The notes below the pieces were generated by a model. The model made no database searches and was not told the DNA's origin. It worked only from the letters and a program-made list of their open reading frames with translations. A stretch of 58,672 nt of DNA, from positions 1 to 58,672 of IMG/VR virus record IMGVR_UViG_3300046336_000091. One strand, written 5' to 3'. Shown here piece by piece: positions 12,539-22,605 of this stretch (positions are counted from its first letter, which is position 1; every line of letters begins with the position of its first letter). This DNA is from a virus. The position numbers and the translations under genes are program-made.

Positions 12539-15079
12539 ATGTTTCTTAAAAATGTAGATTGGCAAAGACATGTCACAAATAAAGCCTTTAAGGTAGATAT
12601 TATAAAAGCACATCCACGCTCTTATGATTATCAATCTTTCTGGAAAGAGCAACTAAAGAAAGTCAGAGAAGGCGTCTGGGAGCAAGGGAAATGGATGCCA
12701 GGACGCCTTTACTATTTTACTAACTTTCATAATATCTATCGGAATAAAGGCAAAAACATTACTCAAAAAGTCTATGCCTTACCAGATTTAAGAGATATAG
12801 AATGGGAAATATTTCTTTTGATTGAGGAGATGCGCGGCTTTTCTGGTTTTGATGGGGATGAAGAATATACTTGCTTAGAAGAATACGAATACATGGATAT
12901 TCATAAGTCTAATATTGATATAGAAAGTGAAGCGTTCTTACACGATAGAAGTGTCTTAAAGAAAGATAAACCTGAAATATGGTCAGAGATACTGGGGCAA
13001 TGGAAAGAGTATATTCCTGCAAGACACTATCTTAAACAAATACATAGTCATAATAAAGGGATTCCTATGTACAGGAATCAGGCAAAGAATATGCTCTGGC
13101 TAACTGGACGTGGTGGTGGTAAGTCTATTATACTTGCAGCTCAAGCACTTTACGAATGGTTATTCGATGGAAAGCCACCAGTTAATAAATATTTAGACTC
13201 GGAAGATAGGGTTTCTTTGAAAGATATGAAAGCTTCTATTATAATGGGAGCAGGAGATAAAGGAAAGACTTCAACAATGGTGCGCTATATGAGAGATGCT
13301 TATTCACGTCTTCCAGGAATATACGAATCTCCAGACAGAGCTTACCCTGCACCTTTCTCTAAGCAATATACAGGAGGATTTGACACTAAGATTGTATCAT
13401 CTTACAAGAAAAAAGAAAAAGGCAAATGGTATAAGGATGCTGGGTCAGGTAGTATTATTAGAAATCTTTCTTTCTTAGACAATCCCTTTGCGGGTCAAGG
13501 GGATAGAAATGGGCTAATTTTATTGGAAGAAATTGGGATGTTTAATAATCTTATTAAAGTATACAATGCTTTAACACCTAATACTAAATACGATACTACT
13601 AAAAAATTTGGTTCTATATTTATGACTGGTACTGGTGGCGATATTGCTGGAGGCGGAACCGTTGACGCTCAATATATGTTCTATAATCCTAAGAACTTTG
13701 ACCTATTGACATTTGATGACCAGTGGGAACATCGAGGCATGATAGCTTATTTTATGTCTTCTTATATGTTACTTAATCAGCATAGAGATGAAGAAGGCAT
13801 TGTAGATTTGCCTAAGGCAAAGATTACCCTTGACAATGACCTCGAAAAGATGAGGTTGACTAAGGATAGGGATGCCTATGAGATGGAAATGATATATAAA
13901 GCTCGTGTTCCTTCTGAAGTATTTTTAACACCTAATGGTAATATCTTCCCAATCGTAGAATTGAAAGAGCGTTTAACCCAATTAGAGATAGATGGAGAGT
14001 TAGACATGTTAGAGAAAAAAGTAAGTCTTCACTATTCTCCAAATGGCATTAATGGTGTAACCTATAAACTCTTAGACAAAGGAGAGGCCTTGCCAATAAA
14101 TAAGTTCCCATGGTCTGATGGTGCATCTAAGGAAGGATGTGTTGTCCTTTACGAATTACCAATAGAAGAAAAGAGAGTCATAGACGAGACTAATTATCGG
14201 AATCAAGATTATAGCTCGATGATGTATGTACCAGAAGGGTTGTACGTTATTGGGCATGACCCGTTTAGGACCAATTCAGAGAACGGCTCTTTAGCTGCTA
14301 CCGTGGTTATGAAAACAAAGAAGTATGGTCACAAGTATGGTCACGATGAGATTGTTGCTGTTTACTATGGCAGGCCCTTTGAAGGTCGTGATGCATCTAA
14401 TGAGATACTGTTCAAGTTGGCATTAATGTACAATGCTAAGGTCATGTTTGAGAACAATGTGGGTAATGTTAAGGACTTCTTTGAAAAGAAGAAAAGATTA
14501 GACTTGCTCTATAAACGACCTTCTTCCGTACTCTCGAACAAGGATGCGTTACACTCTGTCTCTATGTCTATTGACTACGGCTATCCACTCTCTAATCAGA
14601 AGTTAAAGATGGAAGCACTTCAATATCTTAGAACATGGTTATTGGAAGAACGTGGTAGAGAAAATGTAAAAAAGCAGATAGTAACGTATGATAAGTTTGG
14701 AAAGAAGAAAATTTTAGAAATCATCGAATCTCAATCGGTTAAGGAAGAAGATGCGATTCGGATGAAAAACGGAGAAGACTTATCATCAGAGCGATATAAG
14801 CAGATAAGAAATTTAGATAAAATTCACGACCGAAGACTCTTAGAAGAGTTAATTTCCTATAACTTAGATGGCAACTTTGATGCGGTTCATGGATGCATAG
14901 GAGCAGTCTTAGCCTTAGAAGAGGACTATAATAAAAAGACATCTGAAGTATTTCAACAAGAGAATGCAAATAAGATGAAATACTTCACCGAGAACCGTCG
15001 AATATTCAAAGACTTAGACTATATCGAGAAACGAAGAATCGTCGCTTACAATCAAAATAAAGTGGGTTCTCCGACATAA
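12539..15079 (+). CDS. terL: Terminase large subunit
   Basis: The 846-residue protein is the DNA-packaging motor. The ATPase has Walker A TGRGGGKS (189-196) and Walker B LILLEE (326-331, catalytic Glu 331). A coupling motif of type FMTGTGG follows. The C-terminal RNase H-like nuclease begins around VIGHDPF (Asp near 574), with a further acidic KVMFENN-type motif downstream. It is longer than most terminases, having about 180 residues before the Walker A and an extended C-terminus, as in crAss-like phages. It heads the head/packaging module and the start follows an A-rich leader. Confidence 0.93.
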   Translation: MFLKNVDWQRHVTNKAFKVDIIKAHPRSYDYQSFWKEQLKKVREGVWEQGKWMPGRLYYFTNFHNIYRNKGKNITQKVYALPDLRDIEWEIFLLIEEMRGFSGFDGDEEYTCLEEYEYMDIHKSNIDIESEAFLHDRSVLKKDKPEIWSEILGQWKEYIPARHYLKQIHSHNKGIPMYRNQAKNMLWLTGRGGGKSIILAAQALYEWLFDGKPPVNKYLDSEDRVSLKDMKASIIMGAGDKGKTSTMVRYMRDAYSRLPGIYESPDRAYPAPFSKQYTGGFDTKIVSSYKKKEKGKWYKDAGSGSIIRNLSFLDNPFAGQGDRNGLILLEEIGMFNNLIKVYNALTPNTKYDTTKKFGSIFMTGTGGDIAGGGTVDAQYMFYNPKNFDLLTFDDQWEHRGMIAYFMSSYMLLNQHRDEEGIVDLPKAKITLDNDLEKMRLTKDRDAYEMEMIYKARVPSEVFLTPNGNIFPIVELKERLTQLEIDGELDMLEKKVSLHYSPNGINGVTYKLLDKGEALPINKFPWSDGASKEGCVVLYELPIEEKRVIDETNYRNQDYSSMMYVPEGLYVIGHDPFRTNSENGSLAATVVMKTKKYGHKYGHDEIVAVYYGRPFEGRDASNEILFKLALMYNAKVMFENNVGNVKDFFEKKKRLDLLYKRPSSVLSNKDALHSVSMSIDYGYPLSNQKLKMEALQYLRTWLLEERGRENVKKQIVTYDKFGKKKILEIIESQSVKEEDAIRMKNGEDLSSERYKQIRNLDKIHDRRLLEELISYNLDGNFDAVHGCIGAVLALEEDYNKKTSEVFQQENANKMKYFTENRRIFKDLDYIEKRRIVAYNQNKVGSPT

Positions 15080-15113
15080 TTAGCAGAAACAAAAACACCT
15101 AACAAAAACATAG

Positions 15114-17777
15114 ATGCAACTCTATCCAAACCAGCGTATTCCTTACGCAGATAAGATAAAAAACGACAACGAATGGGGAAGAAAGATGCTCGACTATCTG
15201 GCACGTTACTCTAATCTCTTTAATAATAATTATGCGCGTAAGCTCTCTAACTATCGCTTGTTCAATAACCAACTGGACCAGAAAGACTTCGAGAGAGACT
15301 GTAACGCAATGGGCATAGATGTAGGACAATGGAAAGATGAAGTCTTGCCCTATAATAAGACATATAACAAGATTCAAGTTCTCCTCGGTGAAGAATTAAA
15401 ACGTCCTTTCAAGTTTACCGTAGCACTCGTTAATGCTTCAGGCATTAGAAAGAAAGAAAGGGCTAAAACAGATATGCTCCAGAATTGGATAGAAGCTACG
15501 GTTGAGCAATATGGTATTCAAGTACAACAAGAGCAACAACAAAAGAAATTAGCCTTAGATGAGAAGTATAAGCAGCTAAAACTACAACAGCAGAAGGAGC
15601 AATCACCTGCACAGATGCAAGAGCAACAGACGATGCAAGAGATTCAACAGATGCAGCAGCAACAGGATGACCAGTTAGAGCAACAGTATCAGCAAGAGTT
15701 AGATATGCAGTCTAAGAAAGTTCAAGCACGTATGGACAACTTAGTACCACCTAATGAGATAGACAAATGGTATTCTTCTAAGTATAGGGATTCTCGAGAG
15801 ATATTGTCTTCTAAGATGTTGAATTATCTGGTTCAGAGACAAGACTTAAAATCGAAGAAGAATGACGGATTTAAGCACGGTTGCATCTCTGGTGAAGAAA
15901 TCGTATATGTAGGCATAGAAGGTAACGAACCTGTGGTTAAGGTTATTAATCCGCTTAACTTATTCTATCACAAGTCAGTGGATACTAAGTATATGCAAGA
16001 TGGATTATTTGCTGGCCAAAGAACTTTTATGACCAATGCAGATATTCTTTCTATCTATGGAGATTACTTGTCCGAAGAAGACCAAAAGTCTATAACAGGT
16101 AAATTAGAAGGCTCTGCAACAACATGGGGAACATCTACTTCTAATCCGAATGAGTATGCGACCGATACTGTTGAAGATATGTTCTGGCAAGACTCTGTGA
16201 TTAACAATGGACTTTCTGGTAACTTAAACATGGTACATGGTCAATATTCTGCACGGACATCACAAGAACTTCAAGTGGTTCATGCAGAGTGGGTAAGTCA
16301 GCGCCAAGTAGGCTTTTTAACCTTTACCAACGAGTTTAATGAAGAAGAGACTGTTTTGGTAGACGAAAACTTTATCGTACCTAAGAACGCAAGAAAAGAG
16401 AAGAAAAAGGTAAACGGAAAGAATGTTGAATGTGCTTACTTTACAATAGAAGAGGAAGGAATGGATGAGCAAGGGCAGACTACTATTGTTCCTAAGGAAT
16501 ATAAGTATGAAGCACAATGGATTCCTCAAGTATGGGAAGGCGTCAGAATTGGTATGGACAAATATTGTTGTATCCAACCAAAGAGACATGCTTATTTCTC
16601 AATAGACCATCCAAACAAGACCAAGTTAGGCTATCATGGCGTTATCTATAATAACATGAACGCTGAATCTGTTTCTATTATGGACAGAATGAGACCTTAT
16701 CAGATGCTCTATTTTATCGTGATGCACAAGATGAAGAAACTCGTAGCTCAAGATAGAGGCAAGATTCTTCATTTGGACACGTCTATGATTCCTGCTGATA
16801 TAGGACACGAAAAGACGATGTACTATCTTCAAGAGTTGAATATTGACCTATATAACCCGTTAGAGAATATAGAAGTCCCAGGAGGTTATCAGAGAGGTGG
16901 TAAAGTAACTCAAACATCAGACTGGTCTAATATGCAATACATCCTATCTTATGTTCAGTTGTTAAATTATTTAGATGGCATGATTGGAGACAGTGCGGGT
17001 GTTACGCGACAAAGAGAAGGTCAATCTTCACCAGACGAAGCTGTTAGAAATGTTCAATCGGATTTAACCCAATCTGCTGTGGTTACGGAAATCTTCTTCA
17101 ATATCCATAACAAGTTATGGGAAGATGTCTTAAACAGTCTATTGAGTACGGCAAGACGGTTCTATAAAGACTCGAAACAATCTCATATTCAATATATATT
17201 AGATGACCTTTCGTTAGAGACCTTATCTTTATCGGAAGACGATTTAGAAGACTCTGACATTGGTGTATTTGCTACTTCTTCTATTCAAGAAAACGACATC
17301 TTTAATACGCTAAAAAGTTTGTCTCAAGCGCTACTTCAGAACGACAAGGCTAATATGAGTCATATTATCGACATCTTAGAGTCTAACTCTTTGGCTGAAT
17401 TGAAGAAAGATATTAAACAGTTCGAGAAAGAAACAGCAGAGAAAGAACAAGCAGCTTATGACAACCAGATGAAGCAACAGCAAGATGCTCAAGCTTATGC
17501 TCGAGAAACAATGATGATGAAAGAGAAGGAGATTACTGATAGAGAATTGAAGAAGGCAGAAATCGACGTTTTCAAATTCCAGAAGGACTTGGATGTTGAC
17601 AATGATGGTATCCCAGATTTTATAGAAGTCCAGAAGCTGAAGCTCCAGCAAGAGACAAATGAAAAAGATAGAATTCTTAAAGAGAAAGAATTAAACATGA
17701 AGAAGGACGAATTAAAAGCAAAAGAGCGTATCGAGAAGTACAAGGTGGATAATAAACCACGTCCAACGGCCAAATAA
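15114..17777 (+). CDS. Portal protein
   Basis: The 887-residue product sits between terminase and capsid genes. It contains portal-type segments: the N-terminal wing, INPLNLFYHKSVDTKYMQDG, and the stem/clip region RMRPYQMLYFIVMHKMKKL. A Gln-rich coiled coil (about 130-205) is inserted early, and the C-terminus (about 765-887) is a long Glu/Lys helix, fitting a barrel or internal tail. Near residue 825 DVDNDGIPD looks like an EF-hand-type calcium loop, unusual in a portal. It forms the dodecameric vertex through which DNA passes. Confidence 0.85.
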   Translation: MQLYPNQRIPYADKIKNDNEWGRKMLDYLARYSNLFNNNYARKLSNYRLFNNQLDQKDFERDCNAMGIDVGQWKDEVLPYNKTYNKIQVLLGEELKRPFKFTVALVNASGIRKKERAKTDMLQNWIEATVEQYGIQVQQEQQQKKLALDEKYKQLKLQQQKEQSPAQMQEQQTMQEIQQMQQQQDDQLEQQYQQELDMQSKKVQARMDNLVPPNEIDKWYSSKYRDSREILSSKMLNYLVQRQDLKSKKNDGFKHGCISGEEIVYVGIEGNEPVVKVINPLNLFYHKSVDTKYMQDGLFAGQRTFMTNADILSIYGDYLSEEDQKSITGKLEGSATTWGTSTSNPNEYATDTVEDMFWQDSVINNGLSGNLNMVHGQYSARTSQELQVVHAEWVSQRQVGFLTFTNEFNEEETVLVDENFIVPKNARKEKKKVNGKNVECAYFTIEEEGMDEQGQTTIVPKEYKYEAQWIPQVWEGVRIGMDKYCCIQPKRHAYFSIDHPNKTKLGYHGVIYNNMNAESVSIMDRMRPYQMLYFIVMHKMKKLVAQDRGKILHLDTSMIPADIGHEKTMYYLQELNIDLYNPLENIEVPGGYQRGGKVTQTSDWSNMQYILSYVQLLNYLDGMIGDSAGVTRQREGQSSPDEAVRNVQSDLTQSAVVTEIFFNIHNKLWEDVLNSLLSTARRFYKDSKQSHIQYILDDLSLETLSLSEDDLEDSDIGVFATSSIQENDIFNTLKSLSQALLQNDKANMSHIIDILESNSLAELKKDIKQFEKETAEKEQAAYDNQMKQQQDAQAYARETMMMKEKEITDRELKKAEIDVFKFQKDLDVDNDGIPDFIEVQKLKLQQETNEKDRILKEKELNMKKDELKAKERIEKYKVDNKPRPTAK

Positions 17778-17781
17778 CTTC

Positions 17782-17816
17782 ATTCTAAGCAACGATAATA
17801 TATTCTACTTTAGAAT
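17782..17816 (+). repeat. 35-nt intergenic element, copy 1
   Basis: ATTCTAAGCAACGAT followed, at the same spacing, by TAGAAT. The 15-base block is identical in copy 2 at 22571-22605 and both elements are exactly 35 nt long with complementary ends (ATTCTA/TAGAAT). Each lies shortly after a structural gene and is followed by a hairpin. It may be an RNA control or processing element. Confidence 0.7.
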
Positions 17817-17833
17817 TATAGAACCCTAATTAA

Positions 17834-17868
17834 AACGAGCACTTGATGAAAATAATCAAGTGCTCGTT
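17834..17868 (+). terminator. Long hairpin after the portal gene
   Basis: AACGAGCACTTGAT pairs perfectly over 14 bp with ATCAAGTGCTCGTT around a 7-nt loop. No T run follows, so complete termination is doubtful; it may cut or stabilise the message between portal and scaffold/capsid genes, whose products are needed in very different amounts. Confidence 0.55.
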
Positions 17869-17901
17869 CAAAAATAAGATAACTTTACACAAGAATAATC
17901 A

Positions 17902-18987
17902 ATGGACGATTTTTCAATCATATTTGAAGATGATGCACCTGCATCGCAGATATTTGGGATGCCACAAGAACAAGAGAAACCTATCGTAGACTTAGGTGTT
18001 GTTAATCCCGTAGTACCTCCAGCTACAAAAGAAGATGAAGAAGCTTTTTTTAAGCCTTACGATAAAAATGAAGCACATTCTAAAAGTGAGGATAAAATAG
18101 ACAACGGATTTCATCAAGCTGCCACTTCAAATCCCGAACCAGATAAAGATGATTCGATTACTAAGAAGTATTACGAATTTATGAAAGAGTCTAATCTTCT
18201 TATGGTTCCAGACGATTTTGAATTTGATGGCACAAATGAGAAGCTAACAGAGGCGCATGAAACAACCTTAGCAAATATGCAGCAATTGGCTTATTCTGCC
18301 ATTATGGAAAGACTACCAGAAGAAGTACAGTCCTTAGTTCAATATTCACTCAAAGGTGGTAAGGATTACGAAGCTTTTCTTAAACAAGATAACAGCTTCG
18401 ATATCTCAAACGAACAAGGACAGATTTCTCTGATTAAGCACTATTATAAGAATACAGTCAAGTGGGACGATGCCCGCATTGAACGCTATCTGTCTAAAAC
18501 AGATGAAGGCGAATTAGCGGCTGAAGCAGAATCTATCAAAGAGGAATTAGAAGAGTCTCAATCAGAACAGCGTAAGTTAAAAATAGCAGAACAAGAAAGA
18601 TTGGAAAAGCTGGCTATGGAACAACAAAAAGCGGTTCAAGTAAAGATTACAGACACAATAGGAAATGCAGGCTTTATCGAAGACAAGCGAAAGCAACCCT
18701 TAAAGAACTTTATATTTAATGCGGTTAGAAAAGATGATGGGAAAGCTACAGACTTTCAGAGAGCATTAAATCAAATACAAACAAATCCTGAACATCTTAT
18801 CCAATTAGCAGACCTCTTAATGGACTATGATAAGGTAAAAGGACTGAAATATGAACGCTTTGAAAACAAAGCAACGACGAGGGTGACCAAAGACTTAAAA
18901 GCTAAATTAGAGCAAACTGTATCTAAGAAGCTTGGCAGTATTGGCAATTCGTCTAAAGAAATTGATTGGGCTAAGTTTATAGGTTAG
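17902..18987 (+). CDS. Scaffold-like head assembly protein
   Basis: 361 residues, acidic and helical. A disordered acidic start (DDFSIIFEDDAPASQIF) includes a Pro/Val linker; a long Glu/Gln/Lys coiled coil runs over about 195-255; a more globular C-terminus ends in Lys-rich KAKLEQTVSKKLGSIG. Position between portal and major capsid genes, composition and helical content are those of phage scaffolding proteins. No prohead-protease motif is seen. It ends with tandem TAG TAA. Confidence 0.6.
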   Translation: MDDFSIIFEDDAPASQIFGMPQEQEKPIVDLGVVNPVVPPATKEDEEAFFKPYDKNEAHSKSEDKIDNGFHQAATSNPEPDKDDSITKKYYEFMKESNLLMVPDDFEFDGTNEKLTEAHETTLANMQQLAYSAIMERLPEEVQSLVQYSLKGGKDYEAFLKQDNSFDISNEQGQISLIKHYYKNTVKWDDARIERYLSKTDEGELAAEAESIKEELEESQSEQRKLKIAEQERLEKLAMEQQKAVQVKITDTIGNAGFIEDKRKQPLKNFIFNAVRKDDGKATDFQRALNQIQTNPEHLIQLADLLMDYDKVKGLKYERFENKATTRVTKDLKAKLEQTVSKKLGSIGNSSKEIDWAKFIG

Positions 18988-19095
18988 TAAATAACCGACG
19001 AGCCTGAATCTTTATTCCAATTAACGTTTAAGATTATTCTGAGACTAAGTGACGTACGAATAAGCAAACACAAACATACAAATCTCAAATTTAAC

Positions 19096-20574
19096 ATGAT
19101 AGTTAAAAATCTGCCAATCATTAAACATTACGCTTCTCATGGTGGTAATTTTATTGATTCTATGTATTTGGGTAATGCTTTTGACAATACAGGTAAACCG
19201 CATTACTTTAACATGATGACGAAATTATTCTCATCTAAATCACTCTTTTTCTCTTCTAAATTAGTCTTAGGTGCAACAGGCGGTATGGGTTCTGCTGGTC
19301 GTACTGAAATTGACGGTTATATCTACCGTTGGTTCTTACAAGGTTCAGAAGAAAAATTCTGCCGTTCACTCGAGAACTTAGAGCCTACAAACCTGACTCC
19401 AGGTCTTAACAATACCACGTTCAAGATTAAATTAGATGTTGACTATTTTGCTCAACCAGATGTCTTGATGGGTGAAGACAATGCGTATATGTTAGAAATC
19501 GTAGGAGACCCTGTTGTAGATGGTTCTATTGGTGCTATCTATACAGTACGTCTTCAAACAGACAATCCTGCTCAATACTATGACCCTGCTTTATTAGAAG
19601 TTGGTAAAGAATATTCTAAGGTGTCTACCTCTATCCAACAAGAATTAAACCATGATTATGGTACACAACAGTACGGTGGCAAGTTTATGTTGGAAGGTCA
19701 AATTGGCTCTTTCGGTCAAAAAGTTCAAATCACAGATGAAGCATGGAGACGTGACGGTATGATGGGTATGAATTTCCAAGCTGAAGATGCGAATGGAAAT
19801 TCCCAAACAGTAACGAAGTTTATCCCAATGGCAGAAGCCAAAATGAGGGACGAACAAATGCGTTCTATCGAAGTAGCGATGATGTATGGTCAAAAGTCTA
19901 CTCGTCAAATGGAAAATGGCTATACCAAGAAGACTGGTGCTGGCTTACGTGAACAACTACGTGGTTCATGGCAGCAATACTATAATGGTGCTTTAACAAC
20001 ACAAAGACTTCAAGACTTCTTGTTGAATATTTTCTATACACGTGAAACAGAAGCAAATCGCGCAACAACGTTTATGACAGGTACTTATGGTCAGTTAATT
20101 TTCCATAAGATGTGTGCTAATGAAGCTAAGTCTTTCTTAACTGTAGATACGAATTATATCAATAAGATTTCTGGGTCTGGTACATCTACGCCACATTTGG
20201 CTTATGGTGCTCAGTTCACACGCTACAATGGTACTGTGGGTATTACAGTTGACTTGGTCTATAACCAGATGTACGATGACCGTCGTTATTGCAAGATTTC
20301 ACATCCAGCATATCCAGGTGTTCCGATTGATTCTTTCCGTATGACTGTTTTAGACTTTGGTAAATCTGAAGGCGAAAATAATATTCAGATGTTACAAGCT
20401 AAAAATACATTTCACGACTTCACTGTATGTGGTGCTTGGGGACCATCTGGTGCCATCAAGGGCATGGTAAATTCAGCTGAAATGTCTTATTCTGTTCATA
20501 CGTCGGCAACTGCAGGAATTCTCCTGAGAGACCCGAGTAAAGCGGGTGAACTTATTTTTTCTTTGGCTGAGTAG
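19096..20574 (+). CDS. Major capsid protein
   Basis: The 492-residue product is the expected size and position for a crAss-like HK97-fold major capsid protein. Segments typical of the family include the N-terminal arm with GGNFIDSMYLGNAFDN, the helix with EQMRSIEVAMMYGQKST, GAGLREQLRGSWQQYYNG, and the C-terminal MYDDRRYCKISHPAYPG. No delta-domain is seen, so maturation without a cleaved N-terminus is likely, with the separate upstream protein as scaffold. The codons are G-poor and T-rich compared with neighbours, as expected for a highly expressed gene. It ends in TAG. Confidence 0.85.
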   Translation: MIVKNLPIIKHYASHGGNFIDSMYLGNAFDNTGKPHYFNMMTKLFSSKSLFFSSKLVLGATGGMGSAGRTEIDGYIYRWFLQGSEEKFCRSLENLEPTNLTPGLNNTTFKIKLDVDYFAQPDVLMGEDNAYMLEIVGDPVVDGSIGAIYTVRLQTDNPAQYYDPALLEVGKEYSKVSTSIQQELNHDYGTQQYGGKFMLEGQIGSFGQKVQITDEAWRRDGMMGMNFQAEDANGNSQTVTKFIPMAEAKMRDEQMRSIEVAMMYGQKSTRQMENGYTKKTGAGLREQLRGSWQQYYNGALTTQRLQDFLLNIFYTRETEANRATTFMTGTYGQLIFHKMCANEAKSFLTVDTNYINKISGSGTSTPHLAYGAQFTRYNGTVGITVDLVYNQMYDDRRYCKISHPAYPGVPIDSFRMTVLDFGKSEGENNIQMLQAKNTFHDFTVCGAWGPSGAIKGMVNSAEMSYSVHTSATAGILLRDPSKAGELIFSLAE

Positions 20575-20754
20575 GGGAATTAGTCAAATTAAATCGCCAT
20601 TACTATTTACTTTTGCTATTTTATAGTGTTTCTTTGTGCTATCAAAGCAATATTAAAGATACACTATAAAATATCAGAAGTAAGAATTTTAAATATGGTA
20701 ATCAATCCAGACTTAGGAGGTCGAGCCTAAGTAAAATAAACGATAACACAAAAC
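20575..20754 (+). promoter_or_regulatory. Structured gap after the capsid gene
   Basis: A long hairpin (20617-20673) pairs TATTTTATAGTGT with ACACTATAAAATA and continues with TCTTT/AAAGA; an alternative inner hairpin CTTTG/CAAAG overlaps its tip. A second stem CTTAGG/CCTAAG (about 20712-20731) follows, shortly before the next gene. Such structures probably lower read-through from the capsid gene or protect its message. Confidence 0.6.
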
Positions 20755-21729
20755 ATGAAAAAAGTATTTATCCAGACTATTCCACGCGAGACAGCTCAAG
20801 GAATGGAACATTGGGTGATTGGTGCTAATGGCACTAAATCTCAGAAGACTAAGATTGGATTTATGGTAAACGATACGTTTTGCCCTATGTATTCATCAAA
20901 GATAGGTGGATTAGCCACAAACTTAGATAAACCGTGGATTGAGCAAGGTGTTCAAAAGAAAGACCCTATTACACAAGAACCACTTGTTATGCAGGACTAT
21001 TACGAACAACGTTTTCGTAAACCCAAGGGATTCCTCCATAACAGGCCAGCAAATATTAGGTCAGCAGAAATTAACGAAAAAGACATGTCGTACTTCGAGA
21101 ACTTAACCATCGTACTAAACGATGGTACAACTGTTCTTGATTTAGATAACTTTGATGATTGTATGAAGTATGAAGTAGCATTGGCAAGTTGGTGGTGCGC
21201 TAATTCTGAAAAGGAATGGAAAGGGCACAAATGGCCTAAAGCTCAATACTATATTGCTTTAGAGAACGAGTCCGATGAGCTTAAATATCAGAAGAATGCA
21301 ATTAAGTCTAACGCGATTGCTCAACTTCATAGTTCAGAATTAACCTTATCTTATAAGCGTTCTATGATTGTGATTCTGAAGATAGCCAATGCACGAACAA
21401 CCTTAACAGAAGCTCAAGTTCACAATCTTTTATACGAATATGTAGATGCTTCTACTGGTACAGTCGGAACCAATATTGATAAGTTTATGGAACTCGTTAA
21501 CTTGATTAAGACAGTAAAAGGTAGGATTGATTTAGATGCTAAGTTCTTTCTTCAACAGTTACTCGACTATCGTGTTATTGCTGAAAAGCAAGGCTCTTAT
21601 ACATGGATGCGTCCTACGGGTGCTATTGTCTTAGGAGAGACTTATACAGAAGCAATTGAGTTCTTAGTCAATCCAAAGAAACAAGCCCTTATTGAAGACT
21701 TACGTGCCCAGTTAAATATGGCTAAGTAA
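20755..21729 (+). CDS. Conserved-type structural protein after the capsid gene, 324 aa
   Basis: I do not recognise a named family. The protein is mixed alpha/beta with an aromatic segment ASWWCANSEKEWKGHKWPKAQYY near residues 140-165 and a helical C-terminus (about 205-324). Its position directly behind the major capsid gene and before the connector-like gene suggests a virion or head-assembly protein. No signal peptide or catalytic motif is seen. Confidence 0.6.
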   Translation: MKKVFIQTIPRETAQGMEHWVIGANGTKSQKTKIGFMVNDTFCPMYSSKIGGLATNLDKPWIEQGVQKKDPITQEPLVMQDYYEQRFRKPKGFLHNRPANIRSAEINEKDMSYFENLTIVLNDGTTVLDLDNFDDCMKYEVALASWWCANSEKEWKGHKWPKAQYYIALENESDELKYQKNAIKSNAIAQLHSSELTLSYKRSMIVILKIANARTTLTEAQVHNLLYEYVDASTGTVGTNIDKFMELVNLIKTVKGRIDLDAKFFLQQLLDYRVIAEKQGSYTWMRPTGAIVLGETYTEAIEFLVNPKKQALIEDLRAQLNMAK

Positions 21730-21779
21730 GAAACGATAAAGCAAAAAAAATAAAAAAAAATCTCTAATCAAGAAAAGCT

Positions 21780-22538
21780 ATGACCATCGAAGAATTACAT
21801 CACGAATTCTATCTACTCTCTAATAAAATAGGCGGTAACGAGCGTCGTAGCTTTTCTGTTTCAGAGATAGATTGGTTGTTGAATAAAGCTCAAAGGATAC
21901 TGATAGACCAATATACAGACCAGTTTGAACTTAACCAAAAAAGAATTCACGACTTAGGTTCACTTCATATTAAGTTCCCGTTACAGCCTGCTATTTCAGC
22001 AAGAAACACATTGAATACAATAGCCTCATCAAATGGTAATTATAATGTCTACGAGGTCTATCTTCCACAATTAGCATTACCTTATTACTCTTGGACTAAA
22101 GTATCTTGTGTTATCACTAAGAACTCGTGTAACTATCGAGCATTAGGAAGGTACATAGACAATGACGATTTTGACGAAGCCCTTAAATCTTCGTTCGACA
22201 TATCCGAAGAAGTATTTTTTTTCAATGCGGGCAGAAGTACGAATCATGGATATAACATTCCTTCTGTTTCAGACAATAAAAAAGTTTCTTTCTATCTTTA
22301 TACACCTTATCTGATAGCGAACTCGGAAATCTTTATCGAATATATTAAAGAACCTAAACCAATGAACTATGGTGGGTATATATATTTGGATAATGTTGTC
22401 ACGGTACGCCAAGATTGTGAGCTTCCTACTAAGCTCCATAACAAATTAGTAGATATAGCAATAGCCTTAGCCTTCAACACGATGAACGACTCTGCTTATG
22501 CTCTGAAAAAAGATATACTTGGAAGTCTAAGTGAATAG
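21780..22538 (+). CDS. Head-tail connector/ring-like protein
   Basis: 252 residues. The N-terminus (residues 1-45) has the pattern EFYLLSNKIGGNERRSFSVSEIDWLLNKAQRILID, a helical pair seen in adaptor or ring proteins of crAss-like and related podoviruses. The rest is beta-rich, ending in a helix CELPTKLHNKLVDIAIALAFN that resembles the C-terminus of connector proteins. Assignment is by pattern and position. It ends in TAG followed closely by TAA. Confidence 0.5.
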   Translation: MTIEELHHEFYLLSNKIGGNERRSFSVSEIDWLLNKAQRILIDQYTDQFELNQKRIHDLGSLHIKFPLQPAISARNTLNTIASSNGNYNVYEVYLPQLALPYYSWTKVSCVITKNSCNYRALGRYIDNDDFDEALKSSFDISEEVFFFNAGRSTNHGYNIPSVSDNKKVSFYLYTPYLIANSEIFIEYIKEPKPMNYGGYIYLDNVVTVRQDCELPTKLHNKLVDIAIALAFNTMNDSAYALKKDILGSLSE

Positions 22539-22570
22539 TCTTATTCTTAACGAGAAGGCTGTTTATTTTG

Positions 22571-22605
22571 ATTCTAAGCAACGATGTAGTTAAATACAAT
22601 AGAAT
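22571..22605 (+). repeat. 35-nt intergenic element, copy 2
   Basis: Same architecture as the element at 17782-17816: identical first 15 bases, diverged middle, terminal TAGAAT and total length 35. A hairpin of type GCTAA/TTAGC follows directly (about 22606-22625). It lies ahead of the major structural protein gene at 22676. Confidence 0.7.

Noticed and set aside
12449-12652. Leftward 67-codon frame across the tRNA and terminase start
   Set aside because: It is the complement of a tRNA and of the terminase gene, without a leader or protein-like pattern.
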